DNA of 64,000 bases from contig OY755242.1 in assembly GCA_963576725.1 (NCBI GenBank), forward strand, positions 26,719,858-26,783,857, written 5' to 3'. Source of the DNA: Azorinus chamasolen (lineage: Eukaryota > Mollusca > Bivalvia > Cardiida > Solecurtidae). The notes under the pieces were generated by a model. That model worked only from the letters and a program-made list of their open reading frames with translations, was not told the origin of the DNA and did not search any database. This document shows, piece by piece, positions 36,930-48,100 of the stretch. How positions within the stretch are numbered: position 1 is the stretch's first letter; each line of letters starts with the position of its first letter. Both the position numbers and the translations under genes were made by a program.

Positions 36930-37131
36930 TAACCTTCAGGACTCTGTCGGTGACTTTGTTCTAACCTTTGCAAACCGTTTAGTTTGGATCCAGATGAGTC
37001 GCCGAGTAACTCGGCGTCTCATCAGGATCAAAATTGTTTGTTACTCTAATAATATTTCTGAGAAAACATGTAGATCAAATGGAGCTTACGAAAATATTTG
37101 TCGACGACAACTGGTCAGAGTGCAGAAGGTT
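36930..37131 (+). mobile_element. family D MITE
   Basis: Core TTTGGATCCAGATGAGTCGCC, centre CGAGTAACTCG, mirror CATCAGGATCAAAATTG, then CGACGACAACTGGTC and GAAGG-TTAA. Confidence 0.72.
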
Positions 37132-37132
37132 A

Positions 37133-37358
37133 AACCCTTTACCTCCATAGGCTATTTTCAGATACAACCTCTTTGAATGAATCTACCGAAAAGGAGCATT
37201 TACTAGAGAAAAGGAAACATTTAGAATATTTTGATTTTAAACCATTGTGGTAAATAGAGCATTTGCTCATATAGGAGCAAATGTTCTATTTATCACAATG
37301 GTTTCAAGAAATGGTTATTACAGAGGCGTAGACAGGCGTATTTATGGAGGAAAAGGTC
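37133..37358 (+). mobile_element. family C MITE
   Basis: CCCTTTACCTCCATAGGC start, hairpin AAACCATTGTGGTAAATAG with centre GCTCATATAGGAGC, end GTATTTATGGAGGAAAAGG. Confidence 0.85.
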
Positions 37359-37518
37359 AAAGTGTGTTTGAAATGTCAGTGGCAATTTATGTCGTGTGCA
37401 TATGTTCCACTGAGATCTTATATTTGTTCATATCTTTGTAAACAATGGCAATATCTTAATCCCTATGCTGCTGATAACAATAATACCAACCTTTATCCTG
37501 TCTTGTGCATGTTGGACG

Positions 37519-37835
37519 ATATAAGTGAACTTGGATATCTCGAATTCGGATAACTCGAACTTTGGATTAACTCAAACTAAACGTTCAGTCGTTCCAAATG
37601 TTGTAATACAGTATTGCTAAAAAATGTATCACTATGCATATCTAGAAACATATGTCACAGCTTAATGCAGGTCTAAAGTAATGTTGAAAGCCCACAAAGG
37701 TGTTTTCAGTATTACTTTAGACTTGCATTAAGCTGTGAACTTGAGAAATTGTCCAGATAAAAAACATCGAATAACTCGGCTTCTGTTATCTCAAACTAAT
37801 TTGTATAGTCCCATAAAGTCGACCTATCCAACTGT
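37519..37835. mobile_element. pogo-type MITE, subfamily 5
   Basis: Left end TGGATATCTCGAATTCGG with GATAACTCGAAC; right-end complement CAGTTGGATAGGTCGAC with GAGTTATTCGATG. The interior is the common pogo core (AGCTTAATGCAGGTCTAAAG and its mirror). Third kind of outer end on this core. Confidence 0.7.
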
Positions 37836-37924
37836 ATTTCGATCGGTCTACGTGTCTTGACATTATCAACGGTGACAAACAGCATCAATCCTGAGGAAAC
37901 ACCGACAAAGTCACTTTGAGCAGG

Positions 37925-39780
37925 ATGATAGTTAACGTGACACTAATGTGTCTAATGTGTCCAGTCATGTATCTAATGTGTCAAGTCATGTATCTAGTGT
38001 GTCCAGTCATGAGTCTAATGTGTCCAGCCATGTGTCTAATGTGTCCAGCCATGTATCTAATGCGTCCAGTCATGTATCTAGTGTGTCCAGTCATGTGTCT
38101 AATGTGTCCAGTCATGTATCTAGTGTGTCCAGTCATGTGTCTAATGTGTCCAGTCATGTATCTAGTGTGTCCAGTCATGTGTCTTATGTGTCCAGCCATG
38201 TGTCTAATGTGTCCAGTCATGTATCCAATGCGTCCAGTCATGTATCTAGTGTGTCCAGTCATGTGTCTAATGTGTCCAGTCATGTATCTAGTGTGTCCAG
38301 TCATGTGTCTAATGTGTCCAGTCATGTATCTAGTGTGTCCAGTCATGTGTCTAATGTGTCCAGTCATGTATCTAGTATGTCCAGTCAGGTGTCTAATGTG
38401 TCCAGTCATGTATCTAGTGTGTCCAGTCATGTGTCTAATGTGTCCAGTCATGTATCTAGTGTGTCCAGTCATGTGTCTAATGTGTTCAGTCATGTATCTA
38501 GGGTGTATAGTCATGTATATAGGGTGTTTAATCACGTGTCTAGGGTATACAGTCACATGTCTAGTCATGTATCTAGTGTGTCCAGTCACGTATCTAGGGT
38601 GTACAGTCATGTGTCTAGTGTGTCCAGTCATGTATCTAGTGTGTTCAGTCATGTGTCTATGGTGTGCAGTCACGTGTCTAGGGTGTACAATCATGTATCT
38701 AGTGTGTCCAGTCATGTATCTAGTATGTCCAGTCATGTGTCAATGGTGTACAGTCACGTGTCCAGTGTGTTCAGTCATGTATCTTGTGTGTTCAGTCATG
38801 TGTCTAGTCAGTTCAGTAATGTGTTTAATGTGTTCAGTCATGTATCTAGTGTGTTCAGTCATGTATCTAGTGTGTTCAGTCATGTATATAGTGTGTCCAG
38901 TCATGTGTCTATTGTGTCCAGTCATGTGTTCTGCGTATCAAGTAATGTGTCTAATGTGTTCAGTTATGTATCTAGTGTGCCCAGTCATGTGTCTAGCGAG
39001 GCCAGTTATGTGTCTAATGCGTCCAGCCATGTGTCTAATGTGTCCAGTCATTTGTGTAGTGTGTCCAGTCACGTGTTCTGTGTATGAAGTCATGTGTCTA
39101 GTGTGTTCAGTCATGCATCACGTATGTCGCCATGTGTCTAGTATTTACAGTCATGTGACTAGTATGTACAGTCATGTGTCTAGTATATCAAGTCATGTTT
39201 CAGTATGTACAGTCACGTGTCTAGTGTGTTCAATCATGTGTTTAGTTAGTATGTACAGGTATGTTCCTAGCGAGTATAGTCATGTGTTTAGTGTGCTCAG
39301 TCATATATGTGTACAGTGTGTATTTTGTACAGTAATGTGTATAAGTGTGCTCAGTCATTTCTAGTGTGTACAGTCATGATCATGAGTGCTTAGTCATGTG
39401 TCTAGTGTGTACATTCATGTGTCTATTGTGCTCAATCATGTGCCTAGTGTGTACATTCATGTGTCTATTTTGCTCAGTCATGTGTCTAGTGTGTACAGTC
39501 ATGTGTCTATTGTGCTCAGTCATGTGCCTAGTGTGTATACTATCATTTGTCTATTGTGCTCGGTAATGTGCCTAGTGTGTACATTCATGCGTTATTGTGA
39601 TCAGGCATGTGTCTAGTGTGCTCTGTCATATATCTAGTGTGTACAGTCATGTGTCTAGAATGCTCAGTCATATGTCTAGTGTGTACAGTCATGTGTCTAG
39701 AGTGCTCAATCATATGTCTAGAGTGTACAGTCATGTGTCTAGAGTGCTCAGGTATGTGTCATGTTTTCAGCCATGTGACT
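37925..39780 (+). repeat. 21-bp satellite with 42-bp higher-order unit
   Basis: Units like GTCTAATGTGTCCAGTCATGT alternate with ATCTAGTGTGTCCAGTCATGT through about 38500, giving a 42-bp dimer, then drift. Since 21 is divisible by 3, several frames on both strands stay open (up to 482 codons). No start context, domain or splice evidence supports a protein. Confidence 0.95.
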
Positions 39781-40015
39781 AGTGAACTTGTGTCCAAACA
39801 CAAACACCAAATCGCTAAAAGTCACTATTTATTTTCCATGCTGCGGACGAAATAATGGTAAAATTTGCAATTAGCTTAGATCTAAATGAGACGACATGAT
39901 TAGGATGCTAATGATTAGATGACCTGATCTAGATTCTGAAAAAGAAATTGAAGAATTAAAGCGGACTATAATATTTGCCAGTCCCCGTTTGTACACCATG
40001 TTAAATAACTAAATA
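39781..40015. other. unassigned stretch
   Basis: Possible worn family D core (TAGATCTAAATGAGACGAC) at about 39878. Confidence 0.35.
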
Positions 40016-40267
40016 CAGTAAAACCCATTTAAACCGGACATTCCAATAAGTATCAATGCCGGTCTATAGGACAGGTGGCAGTTTTACCCATTCCCTCATA
40101 CTGACGCCTTTTGACGCCTTAGCAAAAGTCACTTTATGGAACCATTGTGATAAATAGAGCATTTGCTCCATAGGAGCAATTCTATGTTTCCTTTTCTGTA
40201 GTAAATACTCCTTTTTGGTAGATTTATTCCAAGAGGTTGGGTCCTAAAATAGCATATGACGTAATGG
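40016..40267. mobile_element. pogo subfamily 3 left half followed by family C
   Basis: 40016-40084: CAGTAAAACCCATTTAAACC to AGGTGGCAGTTTTA. 40085-40267: reversed family C (CCCATTCCCTCATACTGACG to CGTAATGGG-TTAA) whose hairpin right arm is lost after GCTCCATAGGAGC. No right half of the pogo element follows. Confidence 0.7.
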
Positions 40268-40271
40268 GTTA

Positions 40272-40654
40272 AAGTGATAGTCCATACAATAAGCGCATTA
40301 GTTCAATTAGATCATAAAGCATGGCATTTGTTATGTTAAGCTATTCTTATGAAGATGGTCAATTTGAACTTAAATATGGAATACTGCCCCAATGATACAA
40401 AGTAAACCGTTCTCATTGATTCTTATAACATGTTGCTGTACAAGAAAATATTATCAACATGTGTCGAACACTTACGAAACTAAAAGAGTCTCAGATAAAT
40501 ACGAATACATCGGGGAATCTTTTATATCAAACAGATCAAAGTTTCGTCTTCTCCGGCGTTTTTCGATCGAGGTATTCTTGCGATATAGTTTTTCCATTTT
40601 GATTCAAGTCAATTGCAAAATGCGATTCAGGTCGCCCCTAGCATGATAAGGGTT
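40272..40654. other. unassigned stretch
   Basis: An 84-codon open frame (40392-40646) has no recognised motif. GATAAGGG-TTAA at about 40648 may be a MITE end abutting the satellite. Confidence 0.3.
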
Positions 40655-41790
40655 AATGCACAGTGATACACAGGTATGGACGCATGTCTAGTGGTTAATG
40701 CACAGTGATACACAGGTATGGACGCATTCTAGTGGTTAATGCACAGTGATACACAGGTATGGACGCATGTCTAGTGGTTAATGCACAGTGATACACAGGT
40801 ATGGACGCATTCTAGTGGTTAATGCACAGTGATACACAGGTATGGACTCATGTCTAGTGGTTAATGCACAGTGATACACAGGTATGGACGCATGTCTAGT
40901 GGTTAATGCACAGTGATACACAGGTATGGACGCATTCTAGTGGTTAATGCACAGTGATTCTCAGGTATGGACACATGTCTAGTGGTTAATGCACAGTGGT
41001 ACACAGGTATGGACGCATGTCTAGTGGTTAATGCACAGTGATACACAGGTATGGACGCATGTCTAGTGGTTAATGCACAGTGATACACAGGTATGGACAC
41101 ATGTCTAGTGGTTAATGCACAGTGATACACAGGTATGGACGCATGTCTAGTGGTTAATGCACAGTGATTCTCAGGTATGGACACATGTCTAGTGGTTAAT
41201 GTACAGTGATACACAGGTATGGACGCATGTCTAGTGGTTAATGCACAGAGATACACAGGTATGGACACATGTCTAGTGGTTAATGCACAGTGATACACAG
41301 GTATGGACGCATGTCTAGTGGTTAATGCACAGTGATACACAGATATGGACACATGTCTAGTGGTTAATGCATAGTGATACACAGGTATGGACACATGTCT
41401 AGTGGTTAATGCACAGTGATACACAGGTATGGATGCATGTCTAGTGGTTAATGCACAGTGATACACAGGTATGGACACATGTCTAGTGGTTAATGCACAG
41501 TGATACACAGGTATGGACTCATGTCTAGTGGTTAATGCACAGTGATACACAGGTATGGACACATGTCTAGTGGTTAATGCACAGTGATACACAGGTATGG
41601 ACACATGTCTAGTGGTTAATGCACAGTGATACACAGGTACCACTGTATGGACACATGTTTAGTGGCTAATGCATAGTGATACACAGGTATGGACAATGTC
41701 TAGTGGTTAATGTACAGTGATACACAGGTATGGACACATGTCTAGTGGTTAATGCATAGTGATACACAGGTATGGACACATGTCTAGTAT
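40655..41790 (+). repeat. 42-bp satellite
   Basis: About 27 units of GTGGTTAATGCACAGTGATA + CACAGGTATGGACGCATGTC + TA, with a 41-bp variant (GCATTCTAG) early in the array and an A/G choice at GACRCATG. 42 is divisible by 3, so a 246-codon minus-strand frame stays open. Not a gene and not CRISPR, because there are no unique spacers. Confidence 0.95.
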
Positions 41791-41819
41791 CACATGGGAG
41801 CTCAGTAGTCACTAAAGTA

Positions 41820-42024
41820 CAGTAAAAACCCTCTAATACGACCACTTAATGAATACACATGACTGTCTTTATAAGCAGGTGGTTGCTTAATGCTAGACGA
41901 AAGATATGTAGAAAGCTCATATAGGAGTTTTCTGCATAACTTTCGTCCTGCATTAAGCTACCATCTGCCTTTGCCATTGTGAATTATGCCCCTTTTTGGT
42001 GGTCGCATTAGAGGGATTTTACAG
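41820..42024. mobile_element. pogo-type MITE, subfamily 1
   Basis: CAGTAAAAACCCTCTAATAC to GGATTTTACAG, 205 bp. Centre GCTCATATAGGAGT. Directly after the satellite. Confidence 0.9.
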
Positions 42025-42119
42025 TATTGCAGTAGGACACAATTCATTCAGGTTTGGGACTTTAGTAATACAGACAAATTTCTCCAAACAACCATAAATG
42101 GTAATTGCCAACCACTAAA

Positions 42120-42346
42120 CCCATTCCCTTATATTGACGACTTTTGACAACTCTGTAAAAGTCACTTTTCGAAACCATTGTGATAAAAAGAGCATTTGCT
42201 CCTATAGGAGCAAATGCTCTATTTATCACAATGGTTTCAAACTACAAAAATCTAAAAAAAATAAATCCTTTTCTCTAGTTAATACTCCTTTTCGGTAGAT
42301 TTATTCAAAGAGGGTTGTATCTAAAAATAGCCTATGAGGTAATGGG
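42120..42346 (-). mobile_element. family C MITE, complete
   Basis: CCCATTCCCTTATATTGACG to TGAGGTAATGGG-TTAA (42347-42350). Perfect hairpin AAACCATTGTGATAAAAAGAG, centre GCTCCTATAGGAGC. Confidence 0.92.
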
Positions 42347-42403
42347 TTAAGCCTTTACTCCATACATAGAGCAACAGATAAACGTGCTTACCCAATTACT
42401 AAT

Positions 42404-42436
42404 ATCGCCGTTTCTCCACCAAACAACATGTTATTT
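42404..42436. mobile_element. family J half
   Basis: ATCGCCGTTTCTCCACCAAAC followed by a poly-T run; only one arm remains. Confidence 0.5.
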
Positions 42437-42508
42437 TTTTATAATGAATACAATTGAAGGTTTTTGAAGTTTTTCCTTTGACAAAAACTGTAGTATCAGA
42501 TCCATATA

Positions 42509-42713
42509 CAGTAAAACCTCTCTATAACGACCACTAAATTACACAAAGTAGTTTGTGTTAAAGGCAGGTGACTGCTTAAAGCAATGTGAAAGTAAAACAG
42601 AACGCTCCTATAGGAGCGTTCTGTTTCACTTTCACCTTGCTTTAAGCAACCACCTGCCCTAAATACCAACTAAATAAAACAATATTAGTGGCCGTTATAG
42701 AGAGGTTTTACTG
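42509..42713. mobile_element. pogo-type MITE, subfamily 2
   Basis: CAGTAAAACCTCTCTATAAC to GAGAGGTTTTACTG, 205 bp. Centre GCTCCTATAGGAGC. Confidence 0.93.
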
Positions 42714-42717
42714 TTAT

Positions 42718-42825
42718 TCCATAAACAAACAGAGACTCTGATCAGACGGCTCCTGTAGGAGACGTCTTATCTGGGTCTACTCTGTTTGCAAAGGCATGAA
42801 AGAGCATTTATATGATAGGCGAATT
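42718..42825. mobile_element. family B half
   Basis: AAACAGAGACTCTGATCAGACGG, centre GCTCCTGTAGGAGAC, then TTTGCAAAGGCATGAAAGAG. Abuts the pogo MITE. Confidence 0.65.
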
Positions 42826-43034
42826 ATGCTACAGAATAATATAAAAAGTATGTAATTAATGAATTAATTTTAAATGAATAGTTATATTATTTTTATCCTT
42901 AATTGATATTAATTCTAGATTTAATTTTATATCGAAGCGACTTTCAGTAAACCAGATTGAGTTTTCAGCTGTGTAGTATAGCGTATGTTTCAATTCAGTA
43001 GGGTGCTTTATGGTTTTCGACAGGTATATATGTA
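42826..43034. other. unassigned AT-rich stretch
   Basis: Nothing recognised. Confidence 0.3.
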
Positions 43035-43456
43035 CAGTCCAACCCCTCTAAACCGGAACTCTAGTAGAAAATAGTTGAAATACTTTTAGGCAGATGGTTG
43101 CTTAACTCTTTCGGCGCCAATCTCGTCTGTCGGCACCATAGAAAACAGTGCAGTCCCAGGTCAGATGCCGCCTTTTCAAGGCGGCATCTGACATTGGTCT
43201 TCACTGTTTTCTGTATTATTTTAGCCCAAGCATACTGGTTTTTAAAAACAAATGTTGTACTAATATACCTTTATTATTTAGTTTAGAATTATATTTACTA
43301 TGAAATTATTATTGCAGACGACACTTTTAAATTTGGCGCCAAAAGAGTTAATGCAGAATGAAAGTCATGCAGAAAGCTCCACCATGAAGTTTGTCACCTG
43401 TCTCCAAGACCGATATTTATACTAACCTGAACATGCGGTTTAGAGGGGTTTTACTG
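43035..43456. mobile_element. pogo-type MITE, subfamily 3, interrupted by family F
   Basis: CAGTCCAACCCCTCTAAACC to GGTTTAGAGGGGTTTTACTG, TA on both sides. The arm GGTTGCTTAATGCAGAATG is split at its TTAA by a 242-bp family F element. Confidence 0.9.
43106..43347 (+). mobile_element. piggyBac-type MITE, family F, nested
   Basis: TTAA at 43102-43105 and 43348-43351. Ends CTCTTTCGGCGCCAATC and TTTGGCGCCAAAAGAG. Core AGTCCCAGGTCAGATGCCGCC around CCTTTTCAAGG. Confidence 0.93.
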
Positions 43457-43769
43457 TATACGTCACAAAATCAGTTCGATATTGTTACCCGTGAATCTAG
43501 GAAAGTCTACAAAAATCTCTATCTGTATACAAATCATCAAATCTCGCCTTTAATACCCAACCGACAGTGGGGTTAAGGAAGATGTATATAGTGTCAATCT
43601 GAATACCTCATTAAGTGTCGAGTTCCTGCCACAATAAACCCCACAATTTCTCTGATTACGTGTTTAACATTGTAGCACTGATAGTATGGGACCACTGACA
43701 CACGCGCTTACTATGATATCAGCCCAATACATCTAATGTTTATGTTTATCGATACAAATCCTATAAAGC

Positions 43770-43978
43770 TTTAAACGCTAACGGTAACTCTTTGGTAACT
43801 GTTGCAGACTGTTCGTATCCAGATGAGACACGGGGTCACCCGGCGTCTCATGGGGAATCAAACTGTTTGACACGTTGATTAAGTTTTCTGAAGAAAAAAT
43901 ACGAAACTGTAGTTTGAGTATGTGTTAACGGGCGACATTTGTTGTGGAGACGACAATTACTTCAGCATGCTAAGAGTT
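43770..43978 (+). mobile_element. family D MITE
   Basis: GTATCCAGATGAGACACGGGG core, mirror CTCATGGGGAATCAAACTG, right half GACGACAATTACTTCAGC. 43457-43770 holds nothing recognised. Confidence 0.68.
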
Positions 43979-44050
43979 GAACAGACCTCCCACTTCGGCC
44001 CCCCAGATAGACTCGAGGTAGGCTGTGCAGTATGCTACTATATACTATCA

Positions 44051-44258
44051 ACAACAGAATCCCTCTAAAGCGACCACTTGATTTATAAATTCACGAGTCT
44101 TTAAAAAGTAAGTGTCTACTTAATGCAGGACGAAATTATTGCAGAAAGCTCCTAATTTTCTGTATTAATTTCGTCCTGCATTAAGCTACCACGTGTCTTA
44201 AAAATACAGAATTACACCTATCTTGGGTGGTCGCTGAAAACAGAGAGGGGTTTAACTG
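44051..44258. mobile_element. pogo-type MITE, subfamily 1
   Basis: ACAGAATCCCTCTAAAGCGAC to GAGGGGTTTAACTG. The palindrome GTCTACTTAATGCAGGACG has lost bases at its centre (GCTCCTAATTTTC). Confidence 0.8.
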
Positions 44259-44681
44259 TATTGTTTATTCTTTTCTTTTCAGTACAGAACTAAGAAATAA
44301 AACCAATAATTTGAAAATTACGCCAACGCAATGCAGCTAAAATGAGAAACTGGGTGGCGCCCCCGCTTTACGTTTTTCACTGCAGTACAAAACATCTCCT
44401 ATACATTCGTATTTAGTGTGGAAATTGGCAGCCTATGTAGTAGTGTTGTAGTAGTAGAAGTTTACGTAGAATTAGCATTAGTGCAAGTACGAGTATGTAA
44501 CAGTAATAAATGTAGACCTAGGTGTTATCGCATTATCACTAATACTATATCATTAATATAAATAATAGTATTACTATTATTGCTGTATTCATTATTAAAC
44601 GACTGGTTTGTATTTGTATAATGTCTAGCAAATCTTAATTTGATTAGACATTGTGATCCAGTCGTCATCATTTTGTACACT
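44259..44681. other. unassigned AT-rich stretch
   Basis: No gene or repeat family recognised. Confidence 0.3.
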
Positions 44682-44915
44682 GATCCCTCACTCCATAAAT
44701 ACATTTTTAATACACATATGCAAACAGAGTCAACCCAGGTCAGACAGCTCTAGTAAGACTCGTTTGCTCAGGGTCTGCTCTGATTGCTTTTTGAGTTATA
44801 TAAATTTGAGTTATGTCATGGTCAAAATAGCATATATTCTTACACCATTATAAAACTTAAGCTAATAAATATTCATGAGGTTACACTTTGTTACATAAAT
44901 AGTCATGAGGGAAAG
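44682..44915. mobile_element. family B MITE
   Basis: TCCCTCACTCCATAAATAC, core ACAGAGTCAACCCAGGTCAG, right arm CTCAGGGTCTGCTC, flank TTCATGAGG. Confidence 0.65.
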
Positions 44916-44936
44916 TTTAAGTACTGATGTCATAAA

Positions 44937-45369
44937 CAGTAGAACCTGTCTTAACCCATTACCTCATAGGCTATTTTTAGATCCAACCACTTTGGATAAA
45001 TGTACCGAAAAGGAGTATTTACTAGAGAAAAGGAAGGAAAAGTTTAGAGTTTTGTAGTTTGAAACCATTGTGATAAATAGAGCATTTGCTCCTATAGGAG
45101 CAAATGCTCTATTTATCACAATGGTTTCAATAGGTGATTTTTACAGGGGTGTAGAAAGGCGTATTTATGGAGGAAAGGGTTAAATGGCCATCGAAAAGAT
45201 ATACAATTATGGTCATGTTAGGCAGTTGGTAGCTTAATACAGGTCAAAATAATGCAGAAAACTCCTATAGGAGCTTTCTGCATTACTGTCGCCCTGCATT
45301 AAGTAGCCACGTGCTTTTTAACACTCCTATTTCCAATGAATGAATGACCGTTTATGACAGGTTTTACTG
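44937..45369. mobile_element. pogo-type MITE, subfamily 6, interrupted by family C
   Basis: CAGTAGAACCTGTC-TTAA, then family C, then TTAA-ATGGCCATCG and the usual core (GGTAGCTTAATACAGGTC, centre TCCTATAGGAGC), ending GACAGGTTTTACTG with TA. Confidence 0.88.
44955..45179 (+). mobile_element. family C MITE, complete, nested
   Basis: TTAA at 44951-44954 and 45180-45183. Perfect hairpin with centre GCTCCTATAGGAGC. Confidence 0.93.
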
Positions 45370-45466
45370 TACGCTGTTAACGCTACATTTGAGACTATTG
45401 TTCAACTCTTAACCCATACCCATCTCCGATCTGACGTCAAAAGGTGAAGTTAACCCGTACACAGAG

Positions 45467-45620
45467 GTCCAGATAAGATGCGTAAATTTAAACTCCTTTA
45501 TTTCTCCACCAAACCGTATACTGCGACCACTCTTTAGAATCGTCTCTTCGAGACGATTCTAAAGAGTGGTCACAGCATAGGGTTTGGCGGAAATATGACG
45601 ATATTAGTTTTTGGTTTTCT
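45467..45620. mobile_element. palindromic MITE, family J
   Basis: CCAGATAAGATGCGTAAATTT and TTTCTCCACCAAACCG at left, hairpin centre CGTCTCTTCGAGACG, right arm GGTTTGGCGGAAATATG. Confidence 0.78.
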
Positions 45621-45732
45621 ATAGCTCTGCGTATATTTAAGTTGGCTTGCCCGAATGGCTATACTGAGCGAACGTAATTTTCATTATTCAGATAGTTTCG
45701 ATAAGAATTGTTTGCGTAATATATAAAGAAAC

Positions 45733-45950
45733 ATAACTAATAATACAACAACAAACTAACAGTACAACAAAAACTAACAATAAAATCAACGAACTAACAA
45801 TAGAACAACAAACTAATAATACAACAAAAAACTAACAATATAATCAACAAACTAACAATACAACAACAAACTAATAATACAACAACAAACTAACAATATA
45901 ATCAACAAACTAACAATACAACAACAAACTAATAATACAACTAACATTCA
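45733..45950 (+). repeat. 17-bp minisatellite
   Basis: Repeats of AACAAACTAACAATACA with AATAATACAAC and AATATAATC variants in a semi-regular order. Confidence 0.9.
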
Positions 45951-45989
45951 AGTCAACAATACGAAAACGAATCGTTACACCAAACGAAC

Positions 45990-46655
45990 GATACAGACTG
46001 TAAGAAGTTTTCCTGAAATTGTATAATGGCATATGAATATCGGAATGTTTGGTATTGGTAGAATATATTATACTTTCACAAGCAAACAGAGCAGATGGCC
46101 CCTACTTGCCTGCATGGAGCCACCCAGATAGGGCATTTTGTAGTCCAAAGCGCTTCCGGTAAACGAATATCATGTGGCAATGCGAATAGTTGTTGCGGGT
46201 TATTACGTTGGGCGCCAAATGTAACATGGTTGAAACAGTTGTGACTCGACTGGGACTTGAATCCAGGGTCTTTGGCTTACCATGCCAACACTCTACCGAC
46301 TGAGCTACCAGGCAACACAGTCTAAAGCCTATCAACTGTGTGTCGTCTTCTACAAATGTCATTGTCACAGATTAGCCACTGGCAGCAACAGAGTTAAATT
46401 GTTTGATTGAAGTTAACAGTTTGAAATACAGCTCGGAGCCCTGCAACGTGTGTCTACTCTACTCTACATTAAAACATCTCTGAATCAACTTTTTCAAAAG
46501 AAGTCTCGATGTGTGCCTTAAAACAAGTGGAAGCTTAAAGCAGACAGACGAGGTTTGAGGAAGCAATCCAGCTGACTTGCAGCAGATCTATGGATCTAAC
46601 CGATCTGATTCTACTGTTTGCATAGGCGTTAAAGGGCATTTCTATGAGGGAACCG
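45990..46655. mobile_element. family B remnant split by a SINE
   Basis: Left part AAGCAAACAGAGCAGATGG at 46080. Right part GATCTGATTCTACTGTTTGC at 46602, then ATGAGGGAACCGG-TTAA. The hairpin is lost at the insertion. 46500-46570 also holds a scrap of pogo arm (GGAAGCTTAAAGCAGAC). Confidence 0.5.
46110..46330 (-). mobile_element. tRNA-derived SINE
   Basis: Minus strand 46316-46247 is a tRNA-like head. It has A box TAGCTCAGTCGG, anticodon stem TTGGC/GCCAA with a 7-nt loop, and a B-box-like GATTCAAGTCC. The acceptor ends do not pair, and a body with TTTGGCGCCCAACG follows. This is a pol III-type SINE and not a working tRNA gene. Confidence 0.72.
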
Positions 46656-46842
46656 GTTAAAAATCGTGCAACGAATTATGTCTATTCTTTCAGCAACTTA
46701 TCATCAAAGTGGATTGTCTTCCACTTTTTTTCTTAATGAAAATGATTACCTATCCAGATCCCAACTATATGTTAAGGTATTTAGGTTTTTGCTTATTGCT
46801 CAGTTTAACCCTTTGCATGCTATGAAATAGATCCCTGTTTAA

Positions 46843-47058
46843 CCCATTCCCTCATATTGGCGACTTTTGACGACTCTGTAAAAGTCGCTTTGTGAAACCA
46901 TTGTGATAAATAGAGCATTTGCTCCTATAGCAAATGCTCTATTTATCACAATGGTTTCAAACTACAGAATTCTAAATTTTTCCTTTTCTCTAGTTAATGC
47001 TCCTTTTCGGTAGATTTATACAAAGAGGTTGGATCTAAATATAGCCTATGAGATAATC
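46843..47058 (-). mobile_element. family C MITE
   Basis: TTAA 46839-46842, CCCATTCCCTCATATTGGCG start. The hairpin lacks part of one arm (GCTCCTATAGCAAATGC). The right end is worn (ATGAGATAATCTG). Confidence 0.85.
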
Positions 47059-47099
47059 TGAACCAATTTCACTTACTTGAGATTCGTTCAAGGTTTTAG

Positions 47100-47190
47100 A
47101 GAAGTTGTTAATTGAGTGTCAAACAGCTTGGATCCTGATGAGACGTTAAGTTACTCGGTGTCTCATCTGGACAAAGCTCCTTGCAAAAGC
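47100..47190 (-). mobile_element. family D core, inverted
   Basis: CAGCTTGGATCCTGATGAGAC, centre GTTAAGTTACTCGG, mirror CTCATCTGGAC. Confidence 0.6.
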
Positions 47191-47924
47191 GAGCTAGGTC
47201 GTGACCAAGAGGTGAAGGGTCAATTCATGTTTTTCACTCAATTCTACCAATTCCTATTTCTACAACAAGCAAGACACTGTGAGTGTAGACTTCAGTAGAA
47301 TATGATGTGTAAATTGACACCGAAGTCGTTTGAAGGATGAGCAATAAGGCATCGATGAAATAAAAATTAATTAACAGTGGAATAACAGCCCCCCTACTGG
47401 CGCCGCATCTCACAACTTCACAGGCGTTAACGAGGCCCTAAGTAAGTCGGGGGAGAAATTTACTACGGCCGGAAATTAATTGTAGGTTTTGCAACATAAT
47501 GGCGATGGAAAATAAGAACTATGCCTGTACTTTTGAGGATTCCAATGCTACAATATCCGGATTTACTAGAGAAAGGAAATACTTTCGGTTACGTCTGGCA
47601 AACGGAGTGCTCAGACATGTTTGAAATTATCAAGCACGTTAAGCGGTTGTAGCTTTAAAATGTGTCTTCTACTGTGAAAACATATACATATTATATCACA
47701 TCGTCAGAATGTGACCACGTATGCAGAACTGATTGGATCGCTTCTTCTTATTCTGGCCTAAAAACCGTAATATCAGATGTTGTGTTCTTTCAGTTTTATA
47801 TGCTTTGACTATTAGTATGAACATGTAGTCAATCAGTCTCAAGGCTGATTATAAAATTATATGCGAACCATATCTAGACCTCGTTCAAACCCTTATTTAC
47901 GAGTGCAACATAACCTGTCTTAAG
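47191..47924. other. unassigned low-repeat stretch
   Basis: No gene or repeat recognised. Confidence 0.3.
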
Positions 47925-48100
47925 CGGCCATTCATTAATTTATTGAAGATGGGAGTTTTAAAAGTGGTTGCTCAATGCAGGACACAAGTAATACAAAAAG
48001 TTCCCGTCACATTTGACCTGAATTAAACAATGACTTACCTTACAGAACCATAATTAAACCTACTTTTGATGGCCGCTTAAGACATGTGGTATCATTACCT
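47925..48100. mobile_element. pogo-type MITE, subfamily 6, eroded
   Basis: CCTGTCTTAAGCGGCCATTC and GATGGCCGCTTAAGACATG are the inverted ends. Core GGTTGCTCAATGCAGGACAC. Confidence 0.7.

Noticed and set aside
37916..39364. 482-codon open frame rich in Met, Cys, Leu and Val, with overlapping 379- and 251-codon frames
   Set aside because: It is the 21-bp satellite read in frame. Unit length divisible by 3 keeps several frames open on both strands, and there is no domain or splice context.
40903..41643. 246-codon minus-strand frame with a 14-residue repeat
   Set aside because: Translation of the 42-bp satellite, not a gene.
40655..41790. CRISPR-like regular array
   Set aside because: Repeats are contiguous without unique spacers and the genome is eukaryotic.
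46247..46316. Functional tRNA gene on the minus strand
   Set aside because: A box and anticodon stem are good, but the acceptor ends do not pair and the B box is off consensus. It fits a SINE head better.
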